A stretch of 64,000 nt of DNA. Source: Streptomyces rugosispiralis. GTDB taxonomy: Bacteria > Actinomycetota > Actinomycetes > Streptomycetales > Streptomycetaceae. How positions within the stretch are numbered: the first letter of the stretch is position 1; each line of letters opens with the position of its first letter. The notes below the pieces were generated by a model. It saw nothing but the letters and a program-made list of their open reading frames with translations, did not search any database and had not been told where the DNA came from. The translations under genes and the position numbers were made by a program. Where the stretch lies: assembly GCF_024505145.1 (NCBI RefSeq), contig NZ_JANIAA010000024.1, positions 62,001 to 126,000 on the forward strand, given 5' to 3'. Positions 61,020 to 64,000 of the stretch are shown here, one piece after another.

Positions 61020-61952
61020 TCAGACGGTGAGGACGAGCTTGCCCTTGAGGTGACCGCCGTCGAGCAGCCGGTGCGCGTCGGCGACGCGCTCGAACGGGAA
61101 CGTCTCCTGCACATGGACCCGGAGCCTGCCCTGTTCGACGAGTTCGACGAGACCTCGCAGGGCGACCGGATCGGGGTCGACCGCGATGCCGCTGAAGCGC
61201 ATGCCGGCCGCCTTGTACTTGGCGACGAGCCCCGAATCCTCCTCGGCGACCGCCGTCACCAGATGACCGCCCGGGCGGAGCACTTCGAGCGACCGCTCGG
61301 CGGTGTCGCCGCCGATCGTGTCGAGCACGACGTCGACGTCGCGGACCGCCTCGGTGAAGTCGACCGCCGTGTAGTCGATCACCTCGTCGGCGCCGAACCC
61401 CTCGACGAACTTCCGCTTGCTCCCGCCGGCGGTCGCGATCACGTACGCGCCGAGCGCCTTCGCGATCTGGACCGCGACGTGGCCGACCCCGCCACCGCCG
61501 CCGTGGACGAGGACGCGGTCGCCCTCGGTCACGCCGCCGAGGTCGACGAGGCCCTGCCACGCCGTCAGCCCGACGACCGGCAGCGCCGACGCCTCGACGT
61601 GCGAGAGCGACGCCGGCTTGCGTGCCAGGTGCAGCGCCGGCGCCGACACGACCTCGGCGTAGGCGCCCGCAGCCCGCGGGAACAGCGGCATCCCGAACAC
61701 CTCGTCGCCGGGCCTGAACCGATACGTCAGCGACCCCTCCTCGACCACGCCGCTGATGTCCCAGCCGAGGATGAACGGCGGCCGGCCGATCAGCGGGGGG
61801 AACTCACCGGCGCGCAGGAGCGCCTCCAGCGGGTTCAGCCCGATCGCCTTGACGCGGACGAGAACCTCGGTCGGGAGGGGCTGGGGCTCGGGCGCTTCCA
61901 CGACGGTGAGCACCTCGGGACCGCCGAGCGTCCGCTGGGTGATGACTCGCAT
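61020..61952 (-). CDS. Zinc-independent MDR NADP-dependent oxidoreductase (quinone reductase-like)
   Basis: A 310-residue medium-chain reductase without zinc ligands. Seen: LPTEVLVRVKAIGLNPLEALLRAG, VLVHGGGGGVGHVAVQIAKALGAYVIATAGGSKR (the NADPH loop GGGGGVG at about 155-161), and VQETFPFERVADAHRLLDGGHLKGKLVL. Such enzymes reduce quinones or enones. It is divergent from the HxlR regulator at 62033 with 80 bases between, a common pairing for quinone or aldehyde stress. Confidence 0.93.
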   Translation of the reverse strand: MRVITQRTLGGPEVLTVVEAPEPQPLPTEVLVRVKAIGLNPLEALLRAGEFPPLIGRPPFILGWDISGVVEEGSLTYRFRPGDEVFGMPLFPRAAGAYAEVVSAPALHLARKPASLSHVEASALPVVGLTAWQGLVDLGGVTEGDRVLVHGGGGGVGHVAVQIAKALGAYVIATAGGSKRKFVEGFGADEVIDYTAVDFTEAVRDVDVVLDTIGGDTAERSLEVLRPGGHLVTAVAEEDSGLVAKYKAAGMRFSGIAVDPDPVALRGLVELVEQGRLRVHVQETFPFERVADAHRLLDGGHLKGKLVLTV

Positions 61953-61998
61953 GACTCTCCTGGCTTCGGAGGGTTGGAGGGGGAGAACCCAGGCTATG

Positions 61999-62024
61999 TT
62001 TCCGATAGGAACCAGCAGGTACCT
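61999..62024. promoter_or_regulatory. Probable HxlR operator between divergent genes
   Basis: TTCC-GATA-GGAA at 62000-62011 and GGTACC at 62019-62024 are adjacent palindromes in the 80-base gap between the oxidoreductase and HxlR genes, close to the HxlR start. Assignment is from position. Confidence 0.5.
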
Positions 62025-62032
62025 TTGGCGCC

Positions 62033-62413
62033 ATGAGCGGTTTCGGCCCCGGTGGTCCCTTCCTCGCCGACTGTCCGGCGCGTCTGACGGTCGAGCTGAT
62101 CGCCGACAAGTGGACGGCGGTCGTGCTCTACGGCCTCAGCAGGGGCCCGGTGCGCCATGGCGAGCTGATCGAGATGATCGGCGGCATCTCCCGCAAGATG
62201 CTCACCCAGACGCTCCGGCGGCTCGAGGCGCACGGACTCATCCGCCGCCACGCCTACGCCGAGGTGCCGCCCCGCGTCGAGTACGAGCTCACCCCGCTCG
62301 GGGCGACGCTGATCGATCCGATCCACATGCTGACCGAGTGGGCGATGGCGAACGGCGACGCGGTGCTCGATGCGCTCGACGCCGATCCCGAGCCGGTAGC
62401 CCACGGCGACTGA
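62033..62413 (+). CDS. HxlR-family winged-helix regulator
   Basis: A 126-residue HxlR-type regulator. Seen: DCPARLTVELIADKWTAVVLYGLSRGPVRHGELIEMIGGISRKMLTQTLRRLEAHGLIRRHAYAEVPPRVEYELTPLG pattern, the standard HxlR core, with C14 in the N-terminal position that senses thiol-reactive compounds in members such as YodB and HypR. It starts 80 bases from the divergent oxidoreductase gene and probably represses it. Confidence 0.93.
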   Translation: MSGFGPGGPFLADCPARLTVELIADKWTAVVLYGLSRGPVRHGELIEMIGGISRKMLTQTLRRLEAHGLIRRHAYAEVPPRVEYELTPLGATLIDPIHMLTEWAMANGDAVLDALDADPEPVAHGD

Positions 62414-62470
62414 GGCCCCGTCGGCGGCGCGGGGGCTGGTTGAGGCGGCCGGAGCTGGGCACTCCGTGGG

Positions 62471-62528
62471 GCGCGTGGCCCGATACGACCACGGGCCCGA
62501 TCCGACCGGCGCGTGGCCGGATACGACC
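62471..62528. repeat. Two 20-bp direct repeats
   Basis: GCGCGTGGCCCGATACGACC at 62471-62490 and a copy with one change at 62509-62528, with a partial third (62495-62507) between. They lie in the promoter gap before the 62552 gene and may be a regulator site. Confidence 0.8.
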
Positions 62529-62551
62529 GTGCCGCACCCCAAAGGACGATC

Positions 62552-63091
62552 ATGAGCGAGCCCAGGACACCGACATCCCCCCGCATGCTCGGCATCTACC
62601 TCAACGATCACCTGGCCGGAGCGACGGCCGGAACGCAGCTGGCCCGCCGGACGGCCCGCGAGCACCGGGAGTCGCCCTTCGGCGGCGACCTGGAGGACGT
62701 CGCCGCGCAGATCATGGAGGACCGCGCGGCGCTCCTGACCGTCATGGCCGACCTCGAGGTGCCCGTACGCCGCTACAAGGTCTACGGGGGCTGGCTGGGC
62801 GAGAAGACCGGGCGGCTGAAGCCCAACGGCCGGCTGCGGCGCCGCTCGGGGCTCAGCACGGTCCTGGAGCTGGAGTCGCTGCGGATCGGAGTGGAGGGCA
62901 AGGCGCTGCTGTGGCACGCGCTGCTGACCGCGGCCGACGAGGACCCCCGGCTGGACCCCGATCGGCTCACCGAGCTGCTGAACCGGGCGCGGCGACAGCG
63001 CGCGACGCTCCAGTCGCTGCACGACGCCGCGGCCGCCACGATGTTCAGCCCCGGCCGGACCGAACCGCGGGAGGCGGTGGTCGGAACATGA
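62552..63091 (+). CDS. Unrecognised 179-residue conserved-type protein
   Basis: I do not recognise a named domain. Seen: an all-helical composition with LGIYLNDHLAGATAGTQLARRTAREHRESPFGGDLEDVAAQIMEDRAALLTVMADL, H and E residues spaced as in ferritin-like or four-helix bundles, and LLWHALLTAADEDPRLDPDRL later. AAAGGACGATC precedes the ATG. It could be a small metal- or ligand-binding helical bundle common in actinobacteria. Two 20-bp direct repeats lie just upstream. Confidence 0.75.
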   Translation: MSEPRTPTSPRMLGIYLNDHLAGATAGTQLARRTAREHRESPFGGDLEDVAAQIMEDRAALLTVMADLEVPVRRYKVYGGWLGEKTGRLKPNGRLRRRSGLSTVLELESLRIGVEGKALLWHALLTAADEDPRLDPDRLTELLNRARRQRATLQSLHDAAAATMFSPGRTEPREAVVGT

Positions 63092-63148
63092 CCCCTCCCG
63101 CTTCTCCCGCGCCACCTCGGCGGCACCCGTCTTCCGGGCGGGCTGATC

Positions 63149-63375
63149 GTGACCACGCACGCGCTCCAGGGTGCCGGTCCGGTCAGGACCGTACGGCCGG
63201 AGCGGGTGCTGCCGGTGCACTGCGACGACTACGACGACTACGCCGCCTTCAGCTCCCCGCTCTCCGCGTTCCTGGCGGAGAGCGGGGACCCGGACTTCCC
63301 GGCCGCGGTGGTCCACCGCCCCCCGGGAGGGAGCGCGTCACCGTGGAGGCGCAGGGGGTGCGCCAGGCACCGTGA
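63149..63375 (+). pseudogene. 3' remnant of a metallo-beta-lactamase-fold hydrolase
   Basis: About 60 residues match the C-terminal part of an MBL-fold hydrolase: RPERVLPVHCDDYDDYAAFSSPLSAFLAE resembles the conserved PVHYDDYxxFxSPLSDF segment. The 5' part with the HxHxDH motif is absent. Near base 63330 the sensible reading moves to another frame (GRERVTVEAQGVRQAP then stop at 63375). Both truncation and frameshift indicate a dead remnant. Confidence 0.65.
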
Positions 63376-63399
63376 AGCCACCGTGGTGGTCGGACGCGG

Positions 63400-63975
63400 T
63401 CAGGCCGCGCTCGTGGGCGTCTGATCGTCGCTGCGCAGCCGCCGCAGACGTTCCAGCAGTTGGGGGCGGTGCAGGTCGACGACGCACGCCATCAGGTCCG
63501 GATGGCGCATCAGCGGCGCGGCCTGACAGTCGTGGGTGTCGGGCTCGGTGAGCCGCCGGAACTCCCCGGGGGATCCGGTGGCGTGCTCACAGTCGGCGAG
63601 CGCCGCCACCGCCTCGGACGCCAGGCTCGAGCAGGTGAGCAGGGCCGCCGCCCAGCTCGCCACGACCTCGTCCACCCAGGTGCGCCAGACGCCGTCGGGG
63701 CCGCGGATCTCGTACGGCTCCGCGTCCACGAGCCAGTCCAGCCGGTAGGAACCGCCCGGTCCGGCCATGGTCACCAGGGCGGTGTCGGTGGTGGGGTAGC
63801 GCAGCCAGGCGGCGACGGTCACGGCCTGCCGCGCCTGCGCCTCCGCGAGCGCCGCGTTCATCGCGCCGTCGGCCGCCGGATAGGCCCTGATCAGCCAATG
63901 CGTGGTCGCCGCTATGACGGATGACAGGTCCAGGGACAAACGAAGCCGCTCCTCTTGCGCGATAGCTGTCAGCAC
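63400..63975 (-). CDS. Unrecognised 191-residue protein
   Basis: I do not recognise a domain. Seen: an N-terminal helical region (IAQEERLRLSLDLSSVIAATTHWLIRAYP), then AAWLRYPTTDTALVTMAGPGGSYRLDWLVDAEPYEIRGPDGVWRTWVDEVVASW, a mixed alpha/beta part, and a C-terminal stretch with LRHPDLMACVVDLHRPQLLERLRRLRSDD. There is no signal or membrane helix. Start GTG at 63975; upstream is cut at the window end. It converges on the MBL remnant. Confidence 0.7.
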   Translation of the reverse strand: MLTAIAQEERLRLSLDLSSVIAATTHWLIRAYPAADGAMNAALAEAQARQAVTVAAWLRYPTTDTALVTMAGPGGSYRLDWLVDAEPYEIRGPDGVWRTWVDEVVASWAAALLTCSSLASEAVAALADCEHATGSPGEFRRLTEPDTHDCQAAPLMRHPDLMACVVDLHRPQLLERLRRLRSDDQTPTSAA

Positions 63976-64000
63976 CGTACCCCCGGGACGACTGTGTCGA

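Overview
The window looks like chromosomal DNA of a Streptomyces or close relative. GC is very high in coding DNA (about 73% in one 60-base line I counted), GTG starts and 4-base start/stop overlaps are common, and the gene families are typical of the genus: secreted mannanase with a CebR-type operator, MLTR and HxlR regulators, LCP protein, Spo0M, DinB-like proteins. I saw no rRNA, tRNA, CRISPR array or intact insertion sequence.

Left arm (1-26,009): small metabolic and regulatory units. In order: a class A beta-lactamase tail, a TSUP exporter with a divergent LysR gene, an Rrf2 regulator divergent from an Old Yellow Enzyme, a GH5/CBM2 mannanase, a DksA/TraR zinc-finger protein, a CPBP-like membrane protein, a D-Ala-D-Ala carboxypeptidase, a decayed collagen-like/TPR chimera, an HSL-type esterase, a LysR-PrpF-dicarboxylate symporter unit, an IMPase-like protein with an F420/NADP oxidoreductase, an LCP protein, a GlsB-type membrane protein, a lipoprotein, an MLTR regulator divergent from an SDR, and a ugd-glycosyltransferase-MFS unit divergent from a TetR regulator.

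Centre (26,076-56,618, all on the minus strand): a complete phage-tail-like contractile injection system (CIS/eCIS). In transcription order it encodes sheath, inner tube, a zinc-ribbon hub-chaperone-like protein, an unrecognised Pro-rich protein, a DUF4255 cap-like protein with a histone-like Lys/Ala tail, an AAA+ ATPase, a small repeat-bearing protein, a 2,116-residue DUF4157 protein with a nuclease-like C-terminus, a 233-residue orphan, a CIS tube/LysM pair, gpD-like hub, gpV-like spike, PAAR-like tip, gp25, two large baseplate proteins, a tail/beta-helix protein, a DUF6519 protein and a peptidoglycan amidase. Genes are packed with 4-10 base overlaps, suggesting one operon. The C-terminal tip of the DUF4157 protein and the next gene have clearly lower GC (43% and 53% in two lines counted), consistent with an exchangeable effector cassette and a candidate immunity gene. 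I see no tail-fibre gene and no separate tape-measure gene; the giant DUF4157 protein may fill the latter role.

Right flank (56,619-64,000): a 552-base control/repeat region, a DUF6817-like gene divergent from a LysR gene, Spo0M behind a palindrome and a G-rich heptamer repeat, a DinB-like protein, an MDR-type NADP oxidoreductase divergent from an HxlR regulator, an unrecognised 179-residue protein, a broken metallo-beta-lactamase-fold remnant and an unrecognised 191-residue protein.
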